From Desulfotruncus alcoholivorax DSM 16058 (lineage in GTDB: Bacteria; Bacillota; Desulfotomaculia; Desulfotomaculales; Desulfallaceae): DNA of 64,000 nt. A program made the translations under genes and the position numbers. Of this stretch, positions 1 through 8,060 are shown in pieces. Numbering within the stretch: the stretch's first letter is position 1; every line of letters starts with the position of its first letter. The notes under the pieces are model-generated. The model was given only the letters and a program-made list of their open reading frames with translations, was not told the origin of the DNA and did no database searches. The DNA lies in contig NZ_AUMW01000010.1 in NCBI RefSeq assembly GCF_000430885.1, forward strand, positions 79,771 through 143,770, read 5' to 3'.

Positions 1-33
1 ATTGTTCAAAGCAAAGGAGGGCTTCCCCCGCAC

Positions 34-804
34 ATGAATATATTCAAATTGATTAACGAAGATTTAGCAAAAGTGCATGCACTCATGGAAAAAAAATTTA
101 AAATAAAAGCCGGTTACTTAAAAGAATTTGTAACTTTGGATTTTAATTATTTCGATCAAAGTTTACGCCCTGCCATGGTAATCCTAAGCAACCGGTTATT
201 TAGCCCGGTTACTGAAAAAACCATTGCACTGGCCGGGGTTTTGCAATTTATATATATGGCATCACAAGTGCACCTGAAGGTTCAGGAGAACAACAACGGC
301 AAGGAAAAATATGGTGATAGCCGTTTTAAATACCAATTTCCGGTACTGGTTGGTGATTATCTTTACGGGAGATTTTTTACTACTCTGTGTGATGCCGGTA
401 TTGTAAATTATCTTAAAAAACTGGCCGAGCTTATTTGTTTAATCAACAAAGGCGGGATTTTAAGCCCAAAGTACCCAAGCAAGGAACTGCTGGACACGCA
501 GCAGTATATTGATGTTATTAAGAAAGAAACGGCTGAAATGTTCGCTTGCTCAGCATATCTTGGAGCGGATGTTGCAGGTGCCGGGGAAGAGGATAAACAG
601 CATTTATACAATTATGGAATAAATGTGGGCATGGCGTACGGTCTTTTGGAGAGGGGGGCTTCCGTCAAACAAATCGCTTATTACATTGATTCTGCAGAAG
701 CGGCGATTAAACAATTTCCGCCCTCAAGAGAAATAAATCTTCTTAAAGAATTGCTTGTTTTTTTAGCCAAGGAAAACAGTATTGCTTGCAATATGGTTGT
801 CTAG
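34..804 (+). CDS. Polyprenyl synthase-like protein lacking the aspartate motifs
   Basis: A 256-residue relative of trans-polyprenyl diphosphate synthases. Recognisable family stretches are LRPAMVIL (residues 45-52), FPVLVGDYLYGRFF (102-115) and KKETAEMFACSAYLGA (163-178). The first Asp-rich motif is replaced (MASQVHLKVQE, about 75-85) and the second is missing (GMAYGLLERG, about 199-208), so it should not bind magnesium-diphosphate and is probably not catalytic. It lies just before a UbiA prenyltransferase and the mqn genes, so a menaquinone side-chain role is likely, for example as the non-catalytic partner of a heterodimeric synthase like HepS. AAAGGAGG at 13-20 precedes ATG at a rather long spacing of 13. 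A gene further left in the operon cannot be excluded. Confidence 0.72.
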   Translation: MNIFKLINEDLAKVHALMEKKFKIKAGYLKEFVTLDFNYFDQSLRPAMVILSNRLFSPVTEKTIALAGVLQFIYMASQVHLKVQENNNGKEKYGDSRFKYQFPVLVGDYLYGRFFTTLCDAGIVNYLKKLAELICLINKGGILSPKYPSKELLDTQQYIDVIKKETAEMFACSAYLGADVAGAGEEDKQHLYNYGINVGMAYGLLERGASVKQIAYYIDSAEAAIKQFPPSREINLLKELLVFLAKENSIACNMVV

Positions 805-863
805 CAGCTTCTAATCAGGTTAGGCATATTTGATAGATTTGTCTATTGGGAAGTGGTGTTGGC

Positions 864-1742
864 ATGGAATCGACAATAACTAATAAAACAAAGATTTTTC
901 TTGAAATGATTCGTTTTGAACATACTATATTTGCGTTGCCATTTGCTTTTATCGGAGCGTTACTGGTTCAAAAAAAGATCCCTGCCGGTAGCGATATATT
1001 ATGGATTACTCTGGCGATGGTTGGCGCCCGTACGGCTGCCATGTCTCTTAACCGAATTATTGACAGGCATATTGACGCACAAAACCCGCGAACTGCCAAC
1101 CGGGCATTACCAAAAGGTTTGCTTAAAGTGGGAGAAGTATGGGTATACGTTATACTTTCCTTTGCCTTGCTGCTGCTGTCGGCATATCAACTTTCTCCGC
1201 TGGCCTTTAAGCTGTTCCCTATAGCTGTTATGGCTTTAAGTTTTTATTCTTATACTAAAAGATTTACCTGGACCTGCCACCTTTTTTTAGGGCTAACACT
1301 GGGGCTGGCGCCATTGGGGGCATGGATAGCCATTGCCGGAAGTTTTCATCCCGCCCCAATTTTACTGGGGATAGGCGTGCTGTTTTGGGTAGCCGGTTTT
1401 GATATCATCTATGCCTGTGACGATTACTCATTCGATACAAAATATAAGATTCACTCCATACCGGCGCGGTTTGGCATTGCCAGGGCGCTTAAAATATCAG
1501 CTTTGTTTCATATCCTGGCACCGGTATTTTTTATTGCGGTCGCGGTTGTTATGCACATGGGCTTGTTTTATCTTGTTGGTCTGGCCGTTGCAGTTACTTT
1601 ATTATTCTACCAGCACAAGCTGGTGGCGCCTGAGGATTTGAGCAAGGCAGGTGTGGCTTTTTTTAATTTAAACGGTACATTGAGTATATTGATGTTTTGT
1701 TTTACCTTACTAGACATTATTTACACAATTCATGTTTTTTAG
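864..1742 (+). CDS. mqnP: UbiA-family prenyltransferase of the futalosine menaquinone pathway
   Basis: Integral membrane aromatic prenyltransferase, 292 residues from ATG 864. It should attach the polyprenyl chain to the futalosine-derived naphthoate. Both Asp-rich motifs are visible: NRIIDRHID near residue 64 and DDYSFDTKYKIHS near 190. Hydrophobic segments fill most of the remainder. An upstream in-frame TTG at 846 is possible, but GGAAGTGG at 849-856 fits ATG 864 better. It sits between the prenyl-synthase-like gene and mqnE, ending 11 bases before mqnE. The family is certain; the MqnP assignment rests on the neighbourhood. Confidence 0.85.
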   Translation: MESTITNKTKIFLEMIRFEHTIFALPFAFIGALLVQKKIPAGSDILWITLAMVGARTAAMSLNRIIDRHIDAQNPRTANRALPKGLLKVGEVWVYVILSFALLLLSAYQLSPLAFKLFPIAVMALSFYSYTKRFTWTCHLFLGLTLGLAPLGAWIAIAGSFHPAPILLGIGVLFWVAGFDIIYACDDYSFDTKYKIHSIPARFGIARALKISALFHILAPVFFIAVAVVMHMGLFYLVGLAVAVTLLFYQHKLVAPEDLSKAGVAFFNLNGTLSILMFCFTLLDIIYTIHVF

Positions 1743-1753
1743 GGAGAGTTAAC

Positions 1754-2848
1754 ATGCTTAATCAAAACATTCTATCAAAAATTGCGGCTAAAGTGGCCTC
1801 AGGTGAGCGATTGACAAGGGATGAAGGAATTGCCTTATACCATTCAAATGATTTATTAACCATTGGCAAGCTGGCGTCTCAGGTTAGAGAAAGAAAAAAC
1901 GGCAAAAAAGCCTTTTTTATTGTCAACAGGCATATCAATCATACTAATATTTGCATAAACCGGTGTAAACTTTGTGCCTTTGGCAGGGATGCAGGTGACC
2001 CTGCAGCATACGTAATGAGTCTTGATGAAATTGAAGCCAAAGTCGCAGAATCGGCTGGCCAAAATATTTCTGAGATTCATATCGTTGGCGGGCTAAATTC
2101 CGACTTAAAGCTTGATTTTTATATTGAAATGATGCAAAGGGTGCGCAAAATCCTGCCCGGTGTTGTGATCCAGTCTCTCACCGCCGTAGAAATTGAATTT
2201 CTTGCGCAAACTCACAACATGACTTATAAAGAAGTTCTTGAAACACTGCACAACGCCGGACTTGATTCCCTTCCCGGCGGGGGAGCCGAAATATTTGCCC
2301 CCAGGGTAAGGGAAATTATTTGCCCCAAAAAAATTGACGGTGAAAAATGGCTGGCTGTTCACCGGGCAGCCCACGAAATTGGCATAAGGACTAACGCCAC
2401 CATGCTCTACGGGCATGTTGAGACCATTGAGGAAAGGGTCGACCACCTTATCCAACTACGTGAATTGCAGGATCAAACCGGAGGTTTTCTGACCTTTATC
2501 CCCCTGGCCTTTCATCCCCAAAACACTGCCCTGGAATCAATGGGAATAAGTACAACAACAGGATATGATGATTTAAAGACTCTGGCCATTGCCAGGCTAA
2601 TGCTTGACAATTTCGACCACATTAAAGCATACTGGGTAACGGTCGGCCCCAAGCTGGCCCAGGTTTCACTCGCCTTCGGCGTAGATGATTTGGACGGCAC
2701 CGTGGTTGAAGAGAAAATTGCACACGATGCCGGAGCCCAAACTGATCAAGCCATGTCCAAAAACAAGCTTGTTAAAATGATTAAAAATGCCGGTTACATT
2801 CCCGTTCCGAGAGATACGCTTTATAACGTGGTGGAGGAGGGCTTTTAA
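1754..2848 (+). CDS. mqnE: Aminofutalosine synthase (radical SAM)
   Basis: Radical SAM enzyme joining the MqnA product and adenosine to make aminodeoxyfutalosine. 364 residues from ATG 1754, with AGGGAGAG six bases upstream. The cluster motif C-x3-C-x2-C is seen as CINRCKLC near residue 73. Family signatures are NRHINHTNIC, LPGGGAEIFAPRVREIICP and the MqnE-type IPLAFHPQNT, where MqnC has IPWSFQPRNT. An upstream ATG at 1697 lies inside the preceding gene and has no ribosome site. The gene abuts mqnA directly (TAA followed at once by TTG), indicating coupled translation. Confidence 0.93.
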   Translation: MLNQNILSKIAAKVASGERLTRDEGIALYHSNDLLTIGKLASQVRERKNGKKAFFIVNRHINHTNICINRCKLCAFGRDAGDPAAYVMSLDEIEAKVAESAGQNISEIHIVGGLNSDLKLDFYIEMMQRVRKILPGVVIQSLTAVEIEFLAQTHNMTYKEVLETLHNAGLDSLPGGGAEIFAPRVREIICPKKIDGEKWLAVHRAAHEIGIRTNATMLYGHVETIEERVDHLIQLRELQDQTGGFLTFIPLAFHPQNTALESMGISTTTGYDDLKTLAIARLMLDNFDHIKAYWVTVGPKLAQVSLAFGVDDLDGTVVEEKIAHDAGAQTDQAMSKNKLVKMIKNAGYIPVPRDTLYNVVEEGF

Positions 2849-3688
2849 TTGTCTCGCATAAGCGTCGGCCAGGTTGAATATTTGAATTGTATTCCCGTAT
2901 ATCACGCCCTTGAAGAAGGACTACTTGATGCTGATATTGAGTTAATCAAGGGTCCCCCAACAAAATTAAATAAAATGTTTCTTAACGGCGAATTGGATAT
3001 TACGCCTATTTCATCTATTGAATATGCAAGATATAAGGACAAATGCATTATTATCCCCAATATGTCCATCAGCGCCGACGGTAATGTCGAAAGCATTCTT
3101 TTATTCAGCCATTGCCCACCAACCGAACTAGAGGGTAAAACCGTAAATGTAACCACGTCATCAGCTACTTCAGTCGTTCTTTTACGCATCTTATTTGAGC
3201 ACTATTACCACGTGCAGCTTGCATTTCGCCGGGCGGAGCCCGATTTAAACACAATGCTCGCGTCGGCTGACGCTGCGCTGCTTATCGGGGACGATGCAAT
3301 GCTGGCCCATCAAGCTGTTATGCTGAACAACCCCGGTATCATTGTTACCGATCTCGGCAGGGAATGGAAAAATTTTACCAGGGAGAAAATGGTTTATGCC
3401 GTTTGGGTAGTTCATTCTGAGCTTGCTGAAAATAATCCTGACCTTGTTGAACAAATCAGCCAGCTATTCAATCAAGCAAAGGCTACCGGCCTGGCAAGTC
3501 GTGCCGATCTGATTAAAAAAGGGCACAAACGTTCCGGGTTGCCGCATGACCTGCTAAACCACTATTTTGACACAATTCACCATGATCTTGGAGAAAGCGA
3601 ACGCAGAGCACTGTTAACGTTTTACGATTATGCTTACAAGAGCGGCATCATTGAAGATAGGGTCAAACTAAAAATCTGGGGTGAATAA
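2849..3688 (+). CDS. mqnA: Chorismate dehydratase
   Basis: MqnA dehydrates chorismate to 3-enolpyruvylbenzoate, the first step of the futalosine route. 279 residues, with the typical N-terminus ISVGQVEYLNCIPVYHAL and the periplasmic-binding-protein-like fold expected of the family (ELDITPISSIEYAR, SATSVVLLRIL). Starts with TTG directly after the mqnE stop, with GGAGGAGG at 2833-2840 and spacing 8. mqnC follows after two bases. No futalosine hydrolase (mqnB) or mqnD is present in the window, so those steps must be encoded elsewhere. Confidence 0.93.
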   Translation: MSRISVGQVEYLNCIPVYHALEEGLLDADIELIKGPPTKLNKMFLNGELDITPISSIEYARYKDKCIIIPNMSISADGNVESILLFSHCPPTELEGKTVNVTTSSATSVVLLRILFEHYYHVQLAFRRAEPDLNTMLASADAALLIGDDAMLAHQAVMLNNPGIIVTDLGREWKNFTREKMVYAVWVVHSELAENNPDLVEQISQLFNQAKATGLASRADLIKKGHKRSGLPHDLLNHYFDTIHHDLGESERRALLTFYDYAYKSGIIEDRVKLKIWGE

Positions 3689-3690
3689 TT

Positions 3691-4776
3691 TTGTCTAATG
3701 TTGAAGCCCTTTTGGACAAAGTCCTGTCAGGAGGCAGGCTTAGCCTGGAAGAGGGAATTGAGTTAATAGAGAGAGGCAACCTTATAGAACTTGGATGTGC
3801 CGCCAACACCATCAAAAACAAACTGCACCCGGAAGGGATGGTCACCTATATTATAGACCGCAACATCAATTATACTAATGTCTGCGTCTGCCAGTGCAGG
3901 TTTTGCGCTTTTTACAGGCACGTTAATGATCAAGACGCTTATGTAATAGAAAAAGCTGAATTGTATAAAAAAATTGAAGAAACCCTTGGTGTTGGCGGAA
4001 CTGAATTATTAATCCAGGGAGGTCTGCACCCTGATCTTAAACTGGAATATTACATCGAAATGTTACAGGATATAAAAAAAAGATATGATATCCACATACA
4101 TTCATTTTCACCGCCGGAAATTGTCCATCTTTCGCAGCTTTCTGGCTTACCTGTGTCTGAAGTTCTTTTAAAACTGAAAGAAGCCGGACTTGATTCACTT
4201 CCCGGCGGCGGTGCGGAAATTTTAGTTGACCGGGTAAGAAAGCAAATCAGCCCTAACAAAATTGGCTGGCGTGAGTGGATGGACGTGATGGACGCTGCCC
4301 ACCGGCTGGGGATGAAAACAACTGCTACAATGGTGTTCGGTCATATTGAATCGAGCGCAGATATTATTACCCATTTAATCAGGGTGCGGGACCAACAAGA
4401 TGCCACCGGCGGGTTTACCGCATTTATCCCCTGGAGCTTCCAGCCCCGCAACACAGATCTTGGAGGCACCACATCCGGGGGCTATGAGTACCTTAAAGTG
4501 TTGGCGGTCTCTCGAATTATGCTTGATAACATTCCCAATATTCAAGCTTCCTGGGTTACGCAGGGCGCTAAAATAGCCCAGGTGGCACTGAGTTTTGGAG
4601 CCAATGACTTTGGCAGCACCATGCTGGAAGAGAATGTAGTTAGGGCTGCAGGAGTTAGTTATCGAATTGCCTTAAAAGAGATCCAGCGCTGTATAGCTGA
4701 TGCCGGATTCATCCCGGCCCAGCGAAAAACCGATTACAGCATAATTAAAACCTTTCCAGACCTCCGGGCCGGTTAA
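3691..4776 (+). CDS. mqnC: Cyclic dehypoxanthinyl futalosine synthase (radical SAM)
   Basis: Radical SAM cyclase of the futalosine pathway, 361 residues. CVCQCRFCAFYR near residue 66 provides the C-x3-C-x2-C cluster ligands. DRNINYTNVC, IQGGLHPDLKLEYY, LPGGGAEILVDRVR and IPWSFQPRNT are MqnC signatures and separate it from its paralogue MqnE two genes upstream. TTG start two bases after the mqnA stop, with TGGGGTGA just upstream. The stop codon lies inside the loop of a strong terminator, so the menaquinone operon ends here. Confidence 0.93.
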   Translation: MSNVEALLDKVLSGGRLSLEEGIELIERGNLIELGCAANTIKNKLHPEGMVTYIIDRNINYTNVCVCQCRFCAFYRHVNDQDAYVIEKAELYKKIEETLGVGGTELLIQGGLHPDLKLEYYIEMLQDIKKRYDIHIHSFSPPEIVHLSQLSGLPVSEVLLKLKEAGLDSLPGGGAEILVDRVRKQISPNKIGWREWMDVMDAAHRLGMKTTATMVFGHIESSADIITHLIRVRDQQDATGGFTAFIPWSFQPRNTDLGGTTSGGYEYLKVLAVSRIMLDNIPNIQASWVTQGAKIAQVALSFGANDFGSTMLEENVVRAAGVSYRIALKEIQRCIADAGFIPAQRKTDYSIIKTFPDLRAG

Positions 4777-4800
4777 CGGATCGGAGGTCTGTTTCTCTTC
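4757..4800 (+). terminator. Terminator of the menaquinone operon
   Basis: Perfect 10-bp stem CAGACCTCCG (4757-4766) and CGGAGGTCTG (4782-4791), 15-base loop, then TTTCTCTTC. The left arm overlaps the last codons of mqnC. Confidence 0.8.
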
Positions 4801-4899
4801 AGAAAATGCCAAACATTTAGCATGAGCTAAGGATAGAAAGTATTAAAACATGCGGCAAAGCAAACTTGATCAAATCGCGTTTTTTATTGTAAACAGATG

Positions 4900-4929
4900 T
4901 TAACAATATGGTTAATTTTATGATAGAAT
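4900..4929 (+). promoter_or_regulatory. Probable promoter of the acyl-CoA synthetase gene
   Basis: TTAACA at 4900-4905, an 18-base spacer, then TAGAAT at 4924-4929; both hexamers match the sigma-A consensus in five of six positions. Transcription would begin near 4936, inside the palindrome described next. Confidence 0.5.
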
Positions 4930-4934
4930 AAAAA

Positions 4935-4956
4935 TGAAAGAGTGAACACTCATTCA
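4935..4956. promoter_or_regulatory. 22-bp palindrome, TetR/FadR-type operator candidate
   Basis: Half-sites TGAAAGAGTG and CACTCATTCA flank AA and match as inverted repeats at nine of ten positions. The site begins six bases after the -10 box and covers the expected start point, a typical repressor position. TGAATGA-type half-sites occur in operators of TetR-family regulators of acyl-CoA metabolism such as Bacillus FadR, which suits the downstream gene. The regulator is not in the window. Confidence 0.5.
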
Positions 4957-4976
4957 TTTTCAAGGAGGAGTTACAA

Positions 4977-7127
4977 ATGGGGACAATAAATTTTGAACAA
5001 GAAATAAAAAGTCTTACACCACTTTTTCAACCTGAATCGCTGGCGATTATAGGCGCTTCTGAAAACCCCTCTAAGCCAAGTGGACAACCGCTTGTCTCCT
5101 TAATAAATGCAGGCTTTAAAGGCAAAATATATCCTATTAACCCCAAACACACCACCCTGTGTAATCTTCCCTGTTACCCTTCGCTCAAGGATGTTCCGGG
5201 TCCGGTTGACCTGGCCATAATAGCCGTTCCCGCAAAATTTACTCTCGGTGAATTGCAGCAATGCGCAGCCAAGGGAGTAAAGGGGGTAATTATATTTACA
5301 TCGGGTTTTGCAGAAGTAGGACCGGAGGGCGCCAAACTCCAGTCAGAAATAACTGATCTGGCCAATAAAACAGGCATGCGCGTCTGCGGCCCCAACTGCA
5401 TGGGAATCTTCAGCTCGCGCAACGCTCTTATGGCTAACTTTTCCGTAACAGAACTGCCGGAACGGGTTTTAGTCCCCGATTTTTTGGGTTTTATCAGCCA
5501 GAGCGGAGGATTTGGAACAGCCATTTACCAAATGATCAAAGATAAGGGCTATGGCTTCAGCCATTTCGTAAGTACCGGCAATGAAGCCGATGTTGATTTT
5601 TCTGAGTATATGGGCTTCATGGCCCAGGATAACTTTACCAGGGTTATTGGCGGTTACCTGGAAGGAGTAAAGGACGGTCAAAAGTTTATCACTGCGGCCG
5701 ATATGGCCCTTAAAAATAATAAGCCCATCCTATTGATCAAAGCCGGACGTTACCCTGCAGCTGCCAAAGCTGCCGCATCCCATACCGGTGCACTGGTTGG
5801 CTCGGATAAAGTTTACAGCGCAGTTTTCAAACAAAAAGGTATTATTCGCATCGAAAGCCTTGAAGAATACCAGATTATATTGTCGATGCTTGCAAGCAAT
5901 AAGTATCCCAAAGGGAAGAGAGTTGCAATTCTGGCTACTTCCGGGGGCAGCGGCGTGGCGCTGGCAGACAAATGTTCCTTTTACGGCCTGGAGGTTGGAC
6001 CACTGCAAGCAGAAACCAGGGCTAAATTAGATAGTATCCTGCCGGATTTTGCTTCATCCGCCAACCCGGTTGACATAACTTCAGCTATATTAACCCAGCC
6101 CGGCTTATTGGAACAATGTGCGGAAATAGTAATTAATGATCCAGGAATCGACATGCTTATCGTAGCTTTTTGGGCGCTGCACGGTGACCGCAGCAACCTG
6201 GAACAAATGGTGCGGGTGAGTAAAAAAACAGACAAACCGGTCTTTAATATCGTGTGGGGACCGGAAGAGGCGGCCCTGCAAGCGCTGCATTTTTTGAATG
6301 ATAATCTCATACCGGCCGCCAAGGAAGTTGATTTTGCCATCAGGTCACTTTCCGTACTGGCAGATTACAGTGAATTTAAAACTGCCCGCAATATTCAAAC
6401 CAATGAGCACCAATCCGTACCAATACCGCTAAACGCCCAAAAAATAGCAGGAGAGATATTATATAACTTAAAGCCTGGCGCCAAGTTAACCGAATATGAA
6501 GCAAAACAGGTATTACGGGCTTACGGCATCAGCACCACCCGCGAAGTGCTGGCCCATACGGCAGAAGAAGCTGTTCAAGCCGCCAGGGAAATTGGTTACC
6601 CGGTGGTCATGAAAATTATTTCCCCGGACATTTTACACAAAACTGAAGCCGGCGGCGTAATATTAAATATTTCTTCCGACGAGGAAGTCATCGAAAGCTT
6701 CAATCAGATTATCTGGAATGCGCAAAAATACAATCAGAACGCGCTGGTGCAAGGTGTTCTGGTGCAGGAAATGTTAAGCGGCGGCATTGAAATTATCGTT
6801 GGTTCCGGTAAAGACCCGGTATTTGGCTCTACTGTAATCGCCGGCCTGGGGGGCATTTTTGTAGAGGTATTGGAAGATGTTGCACTGCGCGTAGCCCCTG
6901 TGTCCAATTTGGATGCCCAAGAAATGCTGGAAGAGTTAAAAGGCAAACAAATATTTGAGGGTGTGCGCGGTAAAGAACCCGTCGATAAAAAGGCGCTGGT
7001 TGAGGTTATTCAAAAGGTTTCCAGGCTGGTTGAAGATTTCCCCCAAATTGCCGAACTGGACATTAACCCAATGCTGCTTTTCCCCAAGGGTGCAGCGGCA
7101 GTGGATGCGTTAATCGTGCTGCAATAA
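4977..7127 (+). CDS. ADP-forming acetate/acyl-CoA ligase, fused alpha-beta
   Basis: Single-chain ADP-forming acyl-CoA synthetase of 716 residues: acyl-CoA + ADP + Pi to acid + CoA + ATP, with energy conservation at the substrate level. An N-terminal CoA-binding Rossmann domain (LAIIGASENPSKPSG near residue 23) is followed by succinyl-CoA-ligase-like domains carrying the probable phospho-histidine segment SHTGALVGS (about 264), and a C-terminal ATP-grasp domain from about 490 (GYPVVMKIISPDILHKTEAGG). AAGGAGGAG sits just upstream of ATG. It is monocistronic with its own promoter and operator. Substrate preference (acetate, aryl or branched acids) cannot be read from the sequence. Confidence 0.87.
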   Translation: MGTINFEQEIKSLTPLFQPESLAIIGASENPSKPSGQPLVSLINAGFKGKIYPINPKHTTLCNLPCYPSLKDVPGPVDLAIIAVPAKFTLGELQQCAAKGVKGVIIFTSGFAEVGPEGAKLQSEITDLANKTGMRVCGPNCMGIFSSRNALMANFSVTELPERVLVPDFLGFISQSGGFGTAIYQMIKDKGYGFSHFVSTGNEADVDFSEYMGFMAQDNFTRVIGGYLEGVKDGQKFITAADMALKNNKPILLIKAGRYPAAAKAAASHTGALVGSDKVYSAVFKQKGIIRIESLEEYQIILSMLASNKYPKGKRVAILATSGGSGVALADKCSFYGLEVGPLQAETRAKLDSILPDFASSANPVDITSAILTQPGLLEQCAEIVINDPGIDMLIVAFWALHGDRSNLEQMVRVSKKTDKPVFNIVWGPEEAALQALHFLNDNLIPAAKEVDFAIRSLSVLADYSEFKTARNIQTNEHQSVPIPLNAQKIAGEILYNLKPGAKLTEYEAKQVLRAYGISTTREVLAHTAEEAVQAAREIGYPVVMKIISPDILHKTEAGGVILNISSDEEVIESFNQIIWNAQKYNQNALVQGVLVQEMLSGGIEIIVGSGKDPVFGSTVIAGLGGIFVEVLEDVALRVAPVSNLDAQEMLEELKGKQIFEGVRGKEPVDKKALVEVIQKVSRLVEDFPQIAELDINPMLLFPKGAAAVDALIVLQ

Positions 7128-7375
7128 CTAGCCTTATCCACACAGAAAAATTGTTGTTAAGAAGGACAGTGGTCCCAGCTGTGCTCAGAACTTTCGCGCC
7201 GACAGCACCAACGTCTCGAATTGTTGGGGACAAATTGTTGGGTCAAATTGTTGGGGACACACCTCGTAAAGGTGTGTCCCCTTCCCTTAAACTCGCAACT
7301 AAAAAAAGAAATTCATATAGCATCAAAATGAGCGGCAATACAGATTGCTTCACTGCGCTCGCAATGACAGTTACG
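7128..7375. repeat. Intergenic repeat debris with a perfect hairpin
   Basis: No gene seen. AATTGTTGGG recurs three times at 7218-7256. A perfect 11-bp hairpin GGGGACACACC (7253-7263) / GGTGTGTCCCC (7271-7281) follows; an imperfect relative lies at 19532-19583. At 7343-7369 there is a copy of a GATTGCTTCxCTGC-type 27-mer that also occurs at 24002-24028. The open frame across this stretch encodes nothing recognisable. Confidence 0.6.
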
Positions 7376-7576
7376 TTAAGGGGTGTCTCCTCTTTTAGTA
7401 ATAAGAGCAGCAAAGTTGTCCTGTGACTGTGCGGCCATTTCGGCAGCTTTAAGCATTAGTTTCCTCATTTTCGGATCCTGAGTCTCGCCGGCGATCATCA
7501 TAAACGTTTGCGCAGCCATTCTAGTGTCTTTTTCATAATCCTGCAGCATATCCATATCTGTAAATTTTTCGGTCAT
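7376..7576 (-). CDS. Small helical protein, spore-coat or ferritin-like in style
   Basis: A 66-residue, Met-, Ala- and Gln-rich, probably two-helix protein of unknown function. The start is taken at ATG 7576 because AGGAG lies eight bases upstream; an upstream GTG at 7585 would overlap that site. It follows the sister gene at 7582-7800 after five bases, with its ribosome site inside the sister's last codons. Both proteins share a pattern of Glu-Thr, then Asp-Pro-Lys, then a basic/aliphatic helix, which suggests an old duplication. Confidence 0.55.
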   Translation of the reverse strand: MTEKFTDMDMLQDYEKDTRMAAQTFMMIAGETQDPKMRKLMLKAAEMAAQSQDNFAALITKRGDTP

Positions 7577-7581
7577 ATCAA

Positions 7582-7800
7582 TCACTCCTGAATAAAGTGC
7601 CGGTAGTATTCCTCGGCAATGTTTTCAAAATTTTCCAAGTTCTTATATTCGCTTTGAAAAATTTTTTGAATTTTCGGATCCGTAGCCAGGCCAGCAAAAA
7701 AATCGCATTTTCGCTTGGCTACCTGCGTTTCCGAGATTACCCGTTTGAGAAAAGCTGCGTCTTTAACTTCAGCCATTGTTTTCGGGTCCATTTCACGCAT
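7582..7800 (-). CDS. Small helical protein, first of a two-gene pair
   Basis: A 72-residue protein of unknown function. ATG 7800 is chosen over GTG 7809 because GAGGAG lies eight bases before it. The sequence is amphipathic and charged, with a Tyr/Phe-rich C-terminus. The DPKIQKIF segment resembles DPKMRKLM of the downstream partner. Such small helical pairs in Clostridia are often annotated as coat-like or ferritin-like, but no metal-ligand pattern is evident. Confidence 0.6.
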   Translation of the reverse strand: MREMDPKTMAEVKDAAFLKRVISETQVAKRKCDFFAGLATDPKIQKIFQSEYKNLENFENIAEEYYRHFIQE

Positions 7801-7924
7801 CGTTCCCACTCCTCGTATTTATGACTGTCATGGTTTATTATTCTGCTTTTCAGCACCAAAAATACCAAAACAGGTAATATTTTTTCCGTATGGTCGAATC
7901 AAAATACTTCTAAATATATGTACG

Positions 7925-7989
7925 AGGATGAAAAATAGGTACCGCTGTCAGGGCGATCCGTTGGTTTCCCGGAGCAAGCGTCGCACTGC
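7925..7989 (+). repeat. Leader element upstream of selA, copy A
   Basis: A 65-base stretch resembling 32047-32110. Shared blocks are AGGATGAAAAATAG, GATCCG and CCCGGAGCAAGCG; roughly three quarters of positions agree by eye. TCCG and CGGA form a small stem in both copies, with flanking partial complementarity. It ends about 70 bases before the selA start. It matches no riboswitch class I could recall. Confidence 0.45.
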
Positions 7990-8060
7990 TATAATAAAAT
8001 ATTTGCCTTATCCATACGGGCTGCCATATAATGTTTAAGATGATGATGCTGGAGGAAAAA

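Noticed and set aside
7151..7426. Open frame across the repeat region
   Set aside because: It runs through tandem repeats and a perfect hairpin, lacks a ribosome site and has no protein-like features.
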